64,000 bases of DNA. Origin: DATADD01 sp046262355. GTDB taxonomy: Bacteria > Actinomycetota > CADDZG01 > WHSQ01. Location: NCBI GenBank assembly GCA_046262355.1, contig JBHEMX010000092.1:3780-67779 (forward strand), in the 5' to 3' direction. The position numbers and the translations under genes are program-made. Position 1 is the stretch's first letter, and every line of letters begins with the position of its first letter. The notes under the pieces are model-generated. The model searched no databases, had not been told where the DNA came from, and saw only the letters and a program-made list of their open reading frames with translations. Positions 40,002 to 47,709 of this stretch are shown here, piece by piece.

Positions 40002-40627
40002 TGGCGCGCTACACCGGCCCCGTCTGCAGACTCTGCCGGCGCGAGAAGACCAAGCTGTTCCTCAAGGGGACGCGCTGCGAATCGCCGAAGTGCCCGATCG
40101 AGAAGGGCAGGCCGCCTCCCGGCGAGCACGGTCGCGGGCGCGTGCGCGAGAGCGAGTACCTGTTACAGCTGCGCGAGAAGCAGAAGGCCAAGCGCTTTTA
40201 TGGAGTGCTCGAGAAGCAGTTCCGCGGCTACTACGAGGAGGCCGCGCGCTCCAAGGGTGTGACGGGCGAGGAGCTCATGAGGATCTGCGAGTCGCGACTC
40301 GACAACGTCGTGTATCGCGCCGGCTTCTCGATGAATCGTCCGATGGCGCGCCAGCTCGTGTCTCACGGCCACTTCGAGGTCAACGGCCACAAGGTCAACG
40401 TTCCGTCGTACCGGGTCAAGCCGGGAGATATCCTGAAGGTCCGCGGCCGTTCGCGCAAGATGGGACGGATCATCGAGAACACGTCCTACGCGGCGGGGCG
40501 CGAGATCCCGGGATGGCTCGACTCCGACCTCAGAGAGATGACCGCTCAGGTGCGCGCCCTGCCCGAACGCAACCAGATGGACGTTCCGGTGCAGGAGCAA
40601 CTCATAGTCGAGTACTACTCGAAGTAG
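40001..40627 (+). CDS. rpsD: 30S ribosomal protein S4 (zinc-binding type)
   Basis: 208 residues. The N-terminal zinc knuckle is CRLCRREKTKLFLKG with a second pair CESPKCPIEK (C+ form). S4 RNA-binding domain: RLDNVVYRAGFSMNRPMARQ. Primary 16S rRNA binder and, in E. coli, regulator of the alpha operon. GTG start overlapping the preceding mini-frame. Confidence 0.96.
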   Translation: MARYTGPVCRLCRREKTKLFLKGTRCESPKCPIEKGRPPPGEHGRGRVRESEYLLQLREKQKAKRFYGVLEKQFRGYYEEAARSKGVTGEELMRICESRLDNVVYRAGFSMNRPMARQLVSHGHFEVNGHKVNVPSYRVKPGDILKVRGRSRKMGRIIENTSYAAGREIPGWLDSDLREMTAQVRALPERNQMDVPVQEQLIVEYYSK

Positions 40628-40659
40628 TCGGGCGAGGGAGCCCGGCAGGAGGGAAGTTC

Positions 40660-41598
40660 ATGAACCTACTTATCGTTCAGCGCCCGGAGATCGAGGAGCA
40701 GCGGATCAACGATATCCGCAGCAAGTTCATCATCGAGCCGCTGGAGCCCGGCTTCGGCTACACGCTGGGGAACTCGCTGCGACGCACGCTGCTGTCGTCG
40801 ATCCCGGGTGCTGCCATCAAGCAGATAAAGATCGACGGCGTGCTGCACGAGTTCGGCACGATCAACGGCGTCACCGAAGACGTCACCGACATCGTGTTGA
40901 ACCTCAAGGAGCTCGTTATCAGGAGCGAGAGCGAGGAGCCGACCAACGTGCATCTGCGCGTGACCGGCCCCGCGGAGGTGACCGCCGGGGACATCGAGCT
41001 GCCGGCGGGCGTCGAGATCCTCAATCCCGACCATCACCTTGCGACGCTCAACAGGAACGCGGGGCTGTCGATGGAGCTCGTGATCCAGCAGGGCCGCGGC
41101 TACGTCGCGGCGACGACGGCTGCCAAGGAGGCGATCGGGACGATCCCGATCGATGCGCTGTTCTCGCCGGTGAAGAGAGTGACCTACGAGGTCGAGCCGA
41201 CGCGCGTCGAGCAGATGACGAACTACGACCGGCTCATCCTCGACGTCGAGACCGACGGCTCCATCACCGCGTCGGACGCGGTGTCGGCCGCCGGTTCGAC
41301 GCTGGTCAACCTCTTCGAGCTCTTCTCGGTCCTCGGCGAGGGTGAGGGCCTCATGCCGGGGCCCGAGATCGGCCAGGACGAGCAGTCCGGCGAGCTCGCC
41401 AAGCCGATCGAGGACCTCGATCTCACCGTGCGGTCCTACAACTGCCTGAAGCGAGAGGGCATCACGACCGTCGGCGAGCTCATGGAGAAGTCCGAGGAGG
41501 ACCTGCTCGAGATCCGTAACTTCGGTCAGAAATCGATAGACGAGGTCAAGGCCAAGCTCGAGGAGATGGGCCTCGACCTCAAGCGCAAGGAGTTCTAG
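40660..41598 (+). CDS. rpoA: DNA-directed RNA polymerase subunit alpha
   Basis: 312 residues. N-terminal dimerisation domain with EPLEPGFGYTLGNSLRRTLL, a linker with acidic residues, and the C-terminal domain (PIEDLDLTVRSYNCLKREGI, NFGQKSIDEVKAKLEEMGL) that binds UP elements and activators. ATG after GCAGGAGGGAAGTTC. Sits between rpsD and rplQ as in the standard alpha operon. Confidence 0.97.
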   Translation: MNLLIVQRPEIEEQRINDIRSKFIIEPLEPGFGYTLGNSLRRTLLSSIPGAAIKQIKIDGVLHEFGTINGVTEDVTDIVLNLKELVIRSESEEPTNVHLRVTGPAEVTAGDIELPAGVEILNPDHHLATLNRNAGLSMELVIQQGRGYVAATTAAKEAIGTIPIDALFSPVKRVTYEVEPTRVEQMTNYDRLILDVETDGSITASDAVSAAGSTLVNLFELFSVLGEGEGLMPGPEIGQDEQSGELAKPIEDLDLTVRSYNCLKREGITTVGELMEKSEEDLLEIRNFGQKSIDEVKAKLEEMGLDLKRKEF

Positions 41599-41661
41599 TG
41601 CCGGTTGCGCTGTGGGTATCGTCTTTCGCTACCGACGGCGCGGTCGCCGTGGAGGCCTGAC

Positions 41662-42294
41662 ATGCCGCAGCCGAAGAGGGGGCCGTCGCTCGGCTCCAAC
41701 CCGTCGCACCAGCGGCTGATGGTGCGAAACCTCGCGCGCTCCCTGTTCGAGCACGAGCGCATCAAGACCACCGAGGCCAAGGCCAAGCTGCTGCGCCCCT
41801 TCGCCGAGCGTCTCATCACCAAGGCGAAGAAGGGCTCGCTGCACGACCGCCGGCAGGTCCTGTCGCTCATCGAGGACCGCGCCGTCGTGCACAAGCTCTT
41901 CGCCGACATCGGCCCCCGGTTCTCGACCCGCAACGGCGGCTACACCCGCATCCTCAAGATCGGCCCGCGCAACGGCGACGCGGCTCCCATGGCCCTCGTC
42001 GAGCTCGTCGAGGCGGGGGCTCGAGCGAGCGGGGCCGGCGCAACGACTGAGGAAACGAGACGCCGCCGCCTCAGGCGCCCCGGCCGCCGAGGGGTTGCCC
42101 GAGGACAAGCCTGCTCGCTCGCGCGCCGCGGAGGCGGGCGCGGCGGGAACTCCCCCCGACGAGGAGCCGGTCGCGAGCGACGAGGGCCCGGTCACCGAGG
42201 ACCAGGCCCCGGCCGAGGGCAACGTCGCCTCCGGAACGCCGGATGCGGGTCCCGAGGGCGAGGGCTCGTCGGGAGCCGGCGGCGCGCCGGGTAG
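41662..42294 (+). CDS. rplQ: 50S ribosomal protein L17, tail apparently frameshifted
   Basis: The first 118 residues are a normal L17: RGPSLGSNPSHQRLMVRNLA, HERIKTTEAKAKLLRPFAER, FSTRNGGYTRILKIGPRNGD and APMALVELVEAG. After about position 42057 the frame reads an implausible Arg/Gly-rich tail. In the next frame, from GAC at 42059, an acidic Ala/Glu/Pro-rich tail of the kind seen in actinobacterial L17 (AAASGAPAAEGLPEDKPA...) runs to a TGA at 42305-42307. One extra base near 42058 explains this. The restored stop would overlap the truA CTG start. The L17 body is unaffected. Confidence 0.9.
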   Translation: MPQPKRGPSLGSNPSHQRLMVRNLARSLFEHERIKTTEAKAKLLRPFAERLITKAKKGSLHDRRQVLSLIEDRAVVHKLFADIGPRFSTRNGGYTRILKIGPRNGDAAPMALVELVEAGARASGAGATTEETRRRRLRRPGRRGVARGQACSLARRGGGRGGNSPRRGAGRERRGPGHRGPGPGRGQRRLRNAGCGSRGRGLVGSRRRAG

Positions 42295-42303
42295 GGGAGG
42301 CGG

Positions 42304-43083
42304 CTGAACCTCCGAATCGACCTCGCCTACGACGGGACGCCGTTCCACGGCTTCGCCAGGCAGCCGGGGATTCGAACGATCCAGGGAGAGATCGAGTCCG
42401 CTCTCGCCCGCCTGTTCGCCCGGCCGGTGACGACCGCCTGCGCGGGACGTACCGACGCCGGCGTCCACGCCCTCGCGCAGGTCATGACCACGACCGACGC
42501 GCCCGACGACATCGACCTGGAACGACTGCGGCACGCGCTCAACGGGATGTGCGGCCCGGCCATCGCCGTCGCCGGATGCCGGAGCGCGCCCGACGGCTTC
42601 CATGCTCGCTTCAGCGTCCGCTCGCGCACGTACGTCTATGCGGTGCTCGAAGGCGACGTGCCCGACCCGTTCCTAGCGCACACGGCGCTTCGCCACCCGC
42701 CTCCTCTGGACGTCGATGCGATGAACGAGGCGGCCGGCCACCTCGTGGGCCCACACGACTTCAGCTCGTTCGGACGCGTGACCGAGCCGGACGCCTCGCC
42801 CGAGCGCACGCTGTTCGAGCTGCGCTGCGCGCGCACCGGCCGGCTCATACGGGTCCGCGCGCGCGCCAACGCGTTCATCCAGCAGATGGTTCGGTCGCTC
42901 GTGGGGACGTTGCTCGAGGTCGGCGTGGGGCGGCGCTCTCCCGACGAGATGCCCACGACCTTGCGGGCGAGAGACCGCGCCGCGGCCGGGCGTGTGGCTC
43001 CCGCTCACGGCCTCTGCCTCGTTGCCGTTGAGTACGACGAGGGCTGGAGCGCTCCCCCCGTGCTCGACGGAGACGGCGTTTGA
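42304..43083 (+). CDS. truA: tRNA pseudouridine(38-40) synthase TruA, CTG start
   Basis: 259 residues. The N-terminal DLAYDGTPFHGFARQPGIRT and catalytic Asp in AGRTDAGVHALAQV are conserved, with C-terminal FIQQMVRSLVGTLLEVG. Isomerises U38-40 in the tRNA anticodon arm. The only possible start that keeps the conserved N-terminus is CTG at 42304, just downstream of a GGGGAGG; ATG or GTG codons further in would delete the active-site region. CTGA overlaps the restored rplQ stop. The stop codon overlaps the -35 box of the rplM promoter. Confidence 0.88.
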   Translation: MNLRIDLAYDGTPFHGFARQPGIRTIQGEIESALARLFARPVTTACAGRTDAGVHALAQVMTTTDAPDDIDLERLRHALNGMCGPAIAVAGCRSAPDGFHARFSVRSRTYVYAVLEGDVPDPFLAHTALRHPPPLDVDAMNEAAGHLVGPHDFSSFGRVTEPDASPERTLFELRCARTGRLIRVRARANAFIQQMVRSLVGTLLEVGVGRRSPDEMPTTLRARDRAAAGRVAPAHGLCLVAVEYDEGWSAPPVLDGDGV

Positions 43084-43108
43084 CCAGGTCAAACGCGGCT
43101 TGTATCCT
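43080..43108 (+). promoter_or_regulatory. rplM-rpsI promoter
   Basis: TTGACC at 43080-43085, a 17-nt spacer, and TATCCT at 43103-43108. The -35 box overlaps the truA stop codon. The expected transcript would start about 43115, directly at a perfect palindrome. Confidence 0.65.
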
Positions 43109-43115
43109 GCCTCGA

Positions 43116-43139
43116 CGGCCGGAGCTCCGGCCGTTCTTT
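43116..43139 (+). terminator. Palindromic hairpin after truA / at 5' end of rplM mRNA
   Basis: An 18-bp perfect palindrome (CGGCCGGAG/CTCCGGCCG, 43116-43133) followed by TTCTTT. It could end the truA transcript or act as a 5' cap hairpin on the rplM-rpsI mRNA. Confidence 0.5.
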
Positions 43140-43158
43140 GCGAGCGCCGGTGTCCCAG

Positions 43159-43188
43159 GCGTCAGAGGAAGCGGCGTCAGAGGAAGCG
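43159..43188 (+). repeat. 15-bp tandem duplication covering the rplM ribosome-binding site
   Basis: GCGTCAGAGGAAGCG occurs twice in tandem immediately before the rplM ATG, so the Shine-Dalgarno AGAGGAAG is duplicated. Both copies are in frame with rplM from a GTG at 43150. Confidence 0.8.
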
Positions 43189-43680
43189 ATGAAGACCCAC
43201 TCAACGAAGCCAAGTGAGATCACCCGCGACTGGTGGCTCGTGGACGCCGACGGGGTCGTGCTCGGCCGCCTTGCATCCGAGGTTGCGAAGCGGCTACGCG
43301 GCAAACACAAGCCCAACTTCGCGCCCTACCTCGACTGCGGCGACCACGTGGTCGTCGTGAACGCGTCGAAGGTGCTCCTCACCGGCAACAAGGTCATCGA
43401 CAAGAAGATGTTCCGCCACTCTGGTTACCCCGGCGGACTGAAGACGGTCGCGTACGAGAAGCTCATGGCGACCAAGCCGGAGATCGCGATCGAGAAGGCG
43501 GTCAAGGGCATGCTCCCGGGCAACCGGCTCGGCAGGGCGATGATCAAGAAGATGAAGGTCTATCGTGGCGCCGAGCATCCCCACGGCGCGCAGAACCCCC
43601 AAACGCTGGACCTCAAGCCGATCGCGGCGCCGCACGACCCAACGCAGGCGCACACGATCGAGGAGGTAACCCATGGCTGA
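43189..43680 (+). CDS. rplM: 50S ribosomal protein L13
   Basis: 163 residues from the ATG. DWWLVDADGVVLGRLASEVA, GKHKPNFAPYLDCGDHVVVV and VKGMLPGNRLGRAMIKKMKV are diagnostic. A GTG 13 codons upstream is in frame but lies across the duplicated ribosome-binding site and is less likely. The stop overlaps the rpsI ATG by several nt. Confidence 0.94.
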   Translation: MKTHSTKPSEITRDWWLVDADGVVLGRLASEVAKRLRGKHKPNFAPYLDCGDHVVVVNASKVLLTGNKVIDKKMFRHSGYPGGLKTVAYEKLMATKPEIAIEKAVKGMLPGNRLGRAMIKKMKVYRGAEHPHGAQNPQTLDLKPIAAPHDPTQAHTIEEVTHG

Positions 43681-44065
43681 GGAGCTGGCCAGGGCGACCG
43701 GGAGGCGCAAGGAAGCCGTGTGCCGCGCTCGCCTCATGGAGGGAAGCGGCAGGTGGCAGATCAACGGGCGTCCGCTCGAGGACTACTTCCCGAGCCAGGC
43801 GCACCGCATGATCATCTCCGAGCCGCTGCGCTTGACGAGGACCGAGGGTCGCTACGACGTCCGCGCCAAGCTCGAGGGTGGCGGGGTCAGCGGCCAGGCC
43901 GGGGCGCTGCGTCACGCGCTCGCCCGGGCCCTCGTGGAGCTCGATCCCGACCTGCGCGCCGCGCTCAAGAAAGCAGGCTTCCTCACGCGCGACGCGCGCG
44001 AGAAGGAGCGGCGCAAGTACGGGCTCAAGAAGGCGCGCAAGGCGCCGCAGTACTCCAAGCGCTAG
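43673..44065 (+). CDS. rpsI: 30S ribosomal protein S9
   Basis: 130 residues. TGRRKEAVCRARLMEGSGRW, the GGGVSGQAGALRHALARALV segment, and the C-terminal KYGLKKARKAPQYSKR whose last Arg reaches P-site tRNA. ATG within the end of rplM after GAGGAGGTAACC. Last gene of the superoperon. A convergent reductase gene begins only 19 nt later. Confidence 0.96.
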   Translation: MAEELARATGRRKEAVCRARLMEGSGRWQINGRPLEDYFPSQAHRMIISEPLRLTRTEGRYDVRAKLEGGGVSGQAGALRHALARALVELDPDLRAALKKAGFLTRDAREKERRKYGLKKARKAPQYSKR

Positions 44066-44084
44066 GCGGTGGAGGAGACAAGGT

Positions 44085-45086
44085 CTATAGGTTCGACGAG
44101 TGCCCGGGGAAGAGCTGTAGCGCCGGGTTGATCACCGTCGCCGCGTTGTTCACGGCGGTGGCGCCCTCTCCGAAGCCCACCGAGATCAGCTTCACCTTTC
44201 CTGCGTAGTCGGTGATGTCGCCCGCGGCGAAGACGCGTGGGAGATTGGTCGCCATGGTCGTGTCGACCGCGATCTGACGCTTGTGCAGCTCCAGCCCCCA
44301 CTCCTTGAGCGGGCCGAGATCTGCGGTGAACCCCAGGGCCGCGACGACGGCGCCTACCTTCAGGATCGTGTGTTCGCCCGTCTTCTTGTTGATGACCTCG
44401 GCCTCTTCCACGCGCCCGTCTCCTCTGAGATGCACGACCTCGGTCGAGGTCAGCACGGTGACCGAGGAAGCGAGGACCTTCTGGACGGAGTGCTCGTGTG
44501 CCCGGAAGCTGTCTCTGCGATGGATCAACGTGACGTTGTGCGCGAGCGGCTCGAGGGCCATGGCCCAGTCGAAGGCGCTGTCGCCTCCTCCGACGATCAA
44601 CACGTCGAGCCCTGCGAGCTTGGTGAGCTCGGGTACGAAGTACTGCAGTCCTTTGCCCTCGAACTCCGCGGCGTTGGGCAGCGGGCGAGGGGTGAACGTT
44701 CCCATGCCGCCGGTGATGATGATCGCCTTGCACGTCACCTCGGTGGTGCGGTGGCTCTGCACGGTGAGCGTCTCGTCGGCGTTGTGTGTGAGCTTCTGAG
44801 CGCGATGGCCGAGCAGATAACAGGGGTTGAACGGCGCAGTCTGGGCAACCAGGTTCGTGACGAGGTCTTGACCCTTGATGGCGGGGAAGCCGGCGACGTC
44901 GTAGATGAGCTTCTCGGGGTACATCGCGGTGACCTGGCCCCCCGGCTCCGTGAGCGAGTCCATGAGCGCGGTCGTGAGCCCCCGGAACCCCGCGTAATAG
45001 GCGGCGTAGAGGCCGACCGGCCCCGCGCCGATGATGAGCAGATCCACATCGAGCTCGTCGATCTCTGGGTTTAATCCTTCGGTCAT
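44085..45086 (-). CDS. Ferredoxin--NADP+ reductase, thioredoxin-reductase-like (type 2 FNR)
   Basis: 333 residues with two Rossmann folds. FAD motif IGAGPVGLYAAYYAG near residue 20, NADP motif GGGDSAFDWAMALEP near 160, and the C-terminal FAD-contact AAGDITDYAGK. The redox CxxC of true thioredoxin reductases is absent, which with the overall pattern places it in the YumC / type 2 FNR group. It probably passes electrons between NADPH and ferredoxin or flavodoxin. Transcribed against rpsI and divergently from the GntR gene. Confidence 0.88.
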   Translation of the reverse strand: MTEGLNPEIDELDVDLLIIGAGPVGLYAAYYAGFRGLTTALMDSLTEPGGQVTAMYPEKLIYDVAGFPAIKGQDLVTNLVAQTAPFNPCYLLGHRAQKLTHNADETLTVQSHRTTEVTCKAIIITGGMGTFTPRPLPNAAEFEGKGLQYFVPELTKLAGLDVLIVGGGDSAFDWAMALEPLAHNVTLIHRRDSFRAHEHSVQKVLASSVTVLTSTEVVHLRGDGRVEEAEVINKKTGEHTILKVGAVVAALGFTADLGPLKEWGLELHKRQIAVDTTMATNLPRVFAAGDITDYAGKVKLISVGFGEGATAVNNAATVINPALQLFPGHSSNL

Positions 45087-45215
45087 CGCTCTTCCGGCTG
45101 CCCCGTGTTCCGTGTGAACGTGTCTCCGGAGGGTAGATCACATCTGGCTGTGAGGCCCCACCGAGGTGAAGGATGGCGGGGAGCCGGCGATCGTGGTTCC
45201 GGCGGCTCGGAGGCC

Positions 45216-45238
45216 ATTGTATGGAAATCGTATACAAT
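45216..45238 (+). promoter_or_regulatory. GntR/FCD operator overlapping -10 region
   Basis: Inverted repeat ATTGTAT-N9-ATACAAT just upstream of the regulator gene. The right half contains TATACAAT, usable as a -10 box, and shares the core TTGTATAC with the operator before the ABC operon at 46789-46797. This suggests autoregulation and control of the transport operon by the same GntR protein. Confidence 0.55.
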
Positions 45239-45249
45239 AAGTGATAGCG

Positions 45250-45957
45250 ATGGCGAACCCGCGGAGCAGGTTGCTCTCTCAGCAGATATTCGAGCGGCTC
45301 GAGACCGACATCGTGGACCGCATCCACCCTCCCGGGGCGCACCTCGTGGAAGACTCGATAGCGGCCGAGCTCGGCGTGTCCCGCACGCCGGTTCGGGAAG
45401 CGTTCCGGATGCTCCAGCGCGCCGGGTGGCTCGAGTTCCATCCCCATTCCGGCGCCTACGTTCGTCATCCGACGATGGATGAGGTGCGCGAGGTCTTCGA
45501 GCTGCGCCAATCGTTGGAGGAGAAGGCGACGCGCCTCGCGGCCGAACGCATCACCGAGGCGCAGCGCAAGGAGCTGGCCAAGCTGATAGAGCGAGGTTGG
45601 CGCGCCGTGGCGCGATCAGATGTGAAGGCGCTTGCGTCTCTCAACTCGGCCTTCCACGCCACGATCGCGGAGGCGGCGCGCAACCAGATCCTCAAGCGGA
45701 TCCTCGACGACCTCGGCAAACAGGTGCGCTGGCATTTCTCCGCCGTCGCCGCGGTGCGAGGTGAGGCCTCGTGGACCGAGCACGAGGAGATCCTCGAGGC
45801 GATAGATCGCGGCGAGGCAGAGCGCGCCGGCGAATTGGCCGTGGCCCACAGCCACAGGACACAGGAGACGTTCTTCGCTCGGTTCCTCAGCGGCGGCGTG
45901 GTCGATCCGGCGCGCGTGGTGGCGCTCGACGGCGGAGGAACCGCCGCGCCGCGCTAA
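45250..45957 (+). CDS. GntR-family transcriptional regulator (FCD/FadR subfamily)
   Basis: 235 residues. The N-terminal winged helix-turn-helix includes LGVSRTPVREAFRML. The C-terminal FCD ligand-binding domain is helical with conserved Asp/His metal ligands (EVFELRQSLEEKA, LNSAFHATIAEAA, EHEEILEAIDRGE, AVAHSHRTQ). Such domains usually bind carboxylic acids. ATG at 45250 chosen; a GTG three codons earlier is possible. Likely local regulator of the ABC operon and itself, given shared TTGTATAC operators. Confidence 0.9.
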   Translation: MANPRSRLLSQQIFERLETDIVDRIHPPGAHLVEDSIAAELGVSRTPVREAFRMLQRAGWLEFHPHSGAYVRHPTMDEVREVFELRQSLEEKATRLAAERITEAQRKELAKLIERGWRAVARSDVKALASLNSAFHATIAEAARNQILKRILDDLGKQVRWHFSAVAAVRGEASWTEHEEILEAIDRGEAERAGELAVAHSHRTQETFFARFLSGGVVDPARVVALDGGGTAAPR

Positions 45958-45994
45958 AGCGTGGCGCGTGCCAGATCCCGTATACGACGATAAC

Positions 45995-46387
45995 TCATCC
46001 ACTCGGCGCCCTCTCGGTCACGGCTCCGTTCCACACCAGCCTCAGTCCCATGAGCGCGAGGAAGGCGCCGAAGTAGAGCTGCAACAAGTCTGCCGGCAAC
46101 TCTAGGGCGAGTCTCGCGCCCAGGAACGCGCCGCCCACACCACCCAACCCGAGCAGCGCAGCATGAGGGAAGGAAACGAAGTCCTTCTTGCGATGCACGA
46201 GCACCCCGGCGATCGCGGTGGGAACTATGACCAACAGGGAGGTGCCTTCGGCGAGGTGCTGACCCTCTTCCAGCACGAGCGCCATGAAGGGGACCATGAG
46301 CAGGCCGCCTCCAACACCGAAGAGGGCCGAGAGCACCCCGACGGCGATCCCGGCGGCGACCGTGATGAGGATGAGCTCGACCGTCAC
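45995..46387 (-). CDS. TauE/SafE-family half protein, second-repeat type
   Basis: 130 residues with about four membrane helices and the motif LFGVGGGLLMVPFMA near residue 22. This matches one of the two internal repeats of TauE/SafE (sulfite, sulfonate or organic acid exporter) proteins, which are normally about 250 residues. Its GTG start overlaps the stop of the preceding half (GTGA). The two would form the complete carrier as a heterodimer. Confidence 0.8.
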   Translation of the reverse strand: MTVELILITVAAGIAVGVLSALFGVGGGLLMVPFMALVLEEGQHLAEGTSLLVIVPTAIAGVLVHRKKDFVSFPHAALLGLGGVGGAFLGARLALELPADLLQLYFGAFLALMGLRLVWNGAVTERAPSG

Positions 46388-46749
46388 GGCCACAGCAGCC
46401 GGACGGCAACCGCGAGCATGAGAACGCCGAACATCACCTTGAGTGGGCCCTCGCCCGCGCGCGCCATGACGCGCGCCCCGATCGGCGCGCCGACGAGGCT
46501 TCCGGCTGCAAGAGCTGCGGCCACCGCGTAGTCGACCTCCCCTGCGAACGCGAAGGTGGCTGCTCCCACCGCGGCTATCGGGACGATCGCCGCGAGGGAC
46601 GTCGCATGCGCTCGATGCTGCGTGAATCCGACAAGCGTCAGCAGTGGCACCATGACGATCCCGCCGCCGACGCCGAGGAGACCGCTCGCGACGCCTGCGG
46701 TCAATCCGAACAAGAGCGCGAGCGACCGCCGCCGGGCCTCCGACACCAT
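46384..46749 (-). CDS. TauE/SafE-family half protein, first-repeat type
   Basis: 121 residues, about four membrane helices, motif LLGVGGGIVMVPLLTLVG near residue 24, the first repeat of a TauE/SafE permease. Followed by the other half in an overlapping frame. The ATG start lies 55 nt from the divergent ABC operon, so the two transcription units share one short regulatory region. Confidence 0.8.
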   Translation of the reverse strand: MVSEARRRSLALLFGLTAGVASGLLGVGGGIVMVPLLTLVGFTQHRAHATSLAAIVPIAAVGAATFAFAGEVDYAVAAALAAGSLVGAPIGARVMARAGEGPLKVMFGVLMLAVAVRLLWP

Positions 46750-46768
46750 GGCGCGATCGTACACGGGC

Positions 46769-46797
46769 TGGACGTTGTTGCATTCATGTTGTATACA
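46769..46797 (+). promoter_or_regulatory. ABC operon promoter and operator; leaderless start predicted
   Basis: TGGACG at 46769-46774, a 17-nt spacer, and TATACA at 46792-46797. The -10 box lies in the palindrome TGTATACA (46790-46797), which carries the same TTGTATAC core as the GntR operator. The GTG of the ATPase gene is exactly 7 nt after the -10, so the mRNA should begin at the start codon. No ribosome-binding site is present, consistent with a leaderless mRNA. Confidence 0.6.
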
Positions 46798-46803
46798 GTT
46801 CGT

Positions 46804-47697
46804 GTGACCGAAGGAGGCCGTAGGGGGGACGGGTTGGCTCACCAGGCGGGAGAGCTTCGGCGGCAGGAGTTCGATGTGTTGCGCGAGAAGAACGGCGGCC
46901 GGCGCTTGACCGAGGTCGGCGCGCCGTCCGGGTCCCTTGCCGAGGGCGGCATCCGGATCGACGATCTCTCCAAGACCTACGTCCGCACGACGGGGACCGA
47001 GATCATCCGTACCCACGCGCTCAAGGGCGTCGAGGTGCGCGTCAGGCCCAAGGAGTTCGTCTCCCTCATCGGCCCCTCGGGCTGCGGCAAGACGACGGTG
47101 CTCAAGATCATCGCAGGGCTGCTGACCCCCAGTGACGGCGAGGTCTGGATCGGGGACAAGAAGGTAGAGGGTCCCGGCACCGACCGCGCAACGGTGTTCC
47201 AGTACCCGGGCCTGATGCCGTGGAAGAACGTAGTCGACAACGTCGTCTTGGCGCTGGAGTTCGCCAAGGTGCCCAAGGACGAGCGCCTGCCCCGTGCGAT
47301 CCGCTACGTCGATCTCGTCGGTCTCTCTGAGTTCCACGGTCACTATCCCAATGAGCTCTCGGGCGGCATGCAGCAGCGCGTCGGGCTGGCGCGCGCCCTC
47401 GCGATCGAGCCGAACGTTCTCTTGATGGACGAGCCGTTCGGGGCGCTCGACGCGATCACACGGGCACACATGCAGACGGAGCTCGTGCGCATCTGGGAGC
47501 AGGAGAAGAAGACGGTCCTCTTCGTAACTCACTCCATCGACGAAGCGATCCTGTTGTCGGACCGGATAGCCGTGATGAAGGACGGGGCCGTGTTGCAGGA
47601 GGTGACCGTTTCGATCCCTCGACCTCGCACGAGGGAGGGGCTGGTCGAGGATCAAGTGGCCATAGCACTCAAGCGGCAACTCGTGTCGTTGCTCTGA
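46804..47697 (+). CDS. ABC transporter ATP-binding protein, NitT/TauT type
   Basis: 297 residues. About 50 poorly conserved N-terminal residues precede the ATPase domain. Walker A GPSGCGKTTVLK, Q-loop in VFQYPGLMPW, signature LSGGMQQRVGLARAL, Walker B LLMDEPFGALD and H-loop THSIDEA are complete. The LMPW after the Q-loop is typical of SsuB/TauB/NrtD-like ATPases. The start at 46804 is chosen from the promoter spacing; a later TTG near the domain is an alternative. Works with the permease and lipoprotein encoded downstream. Confidence 0.88.
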   Translation: MTEGGRRGDGLAHQAGELRRQEFDVLREKNGGRRLTEVGAPSGSLAEGGIRIDDLSKTYVRTTGTEIIRTHALKGVEVRVRPKEFVSLIGPSGCGKTTVLKIIAGLLTPSDGEVWIGDKKVEGPGTDRATVFQYPGLMPWKNVVDNVVLALEFAKVPKDERLPRAIRYVDLVGLSEFHGHYPNELSGGMQQRVGLARALAIEPNVLLMDEPFGALDAITRAHMQTELVRIWEQEKKTVLFVTHSIDEAILLSDRIAVMKDGAVLQEVTVSIPRPRTREGLVEDQVAIALKRQLVSLL

Positions 47698-47709
47698 AGG
47701 GAGACAGAC

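Noticed and set aside
41605..41661. Upstream extension of L17
   Set aside because: The preceding in-frame codons lack a ribosome-binding site and conserved L17 begins at the 41662 ATG.
44085..45086. Thioredoxin reductase
   Set aside because: The fold matches, but the redox CxxC motif is missing, so a type 2 ferredoxin-NADP reductase is favoured.
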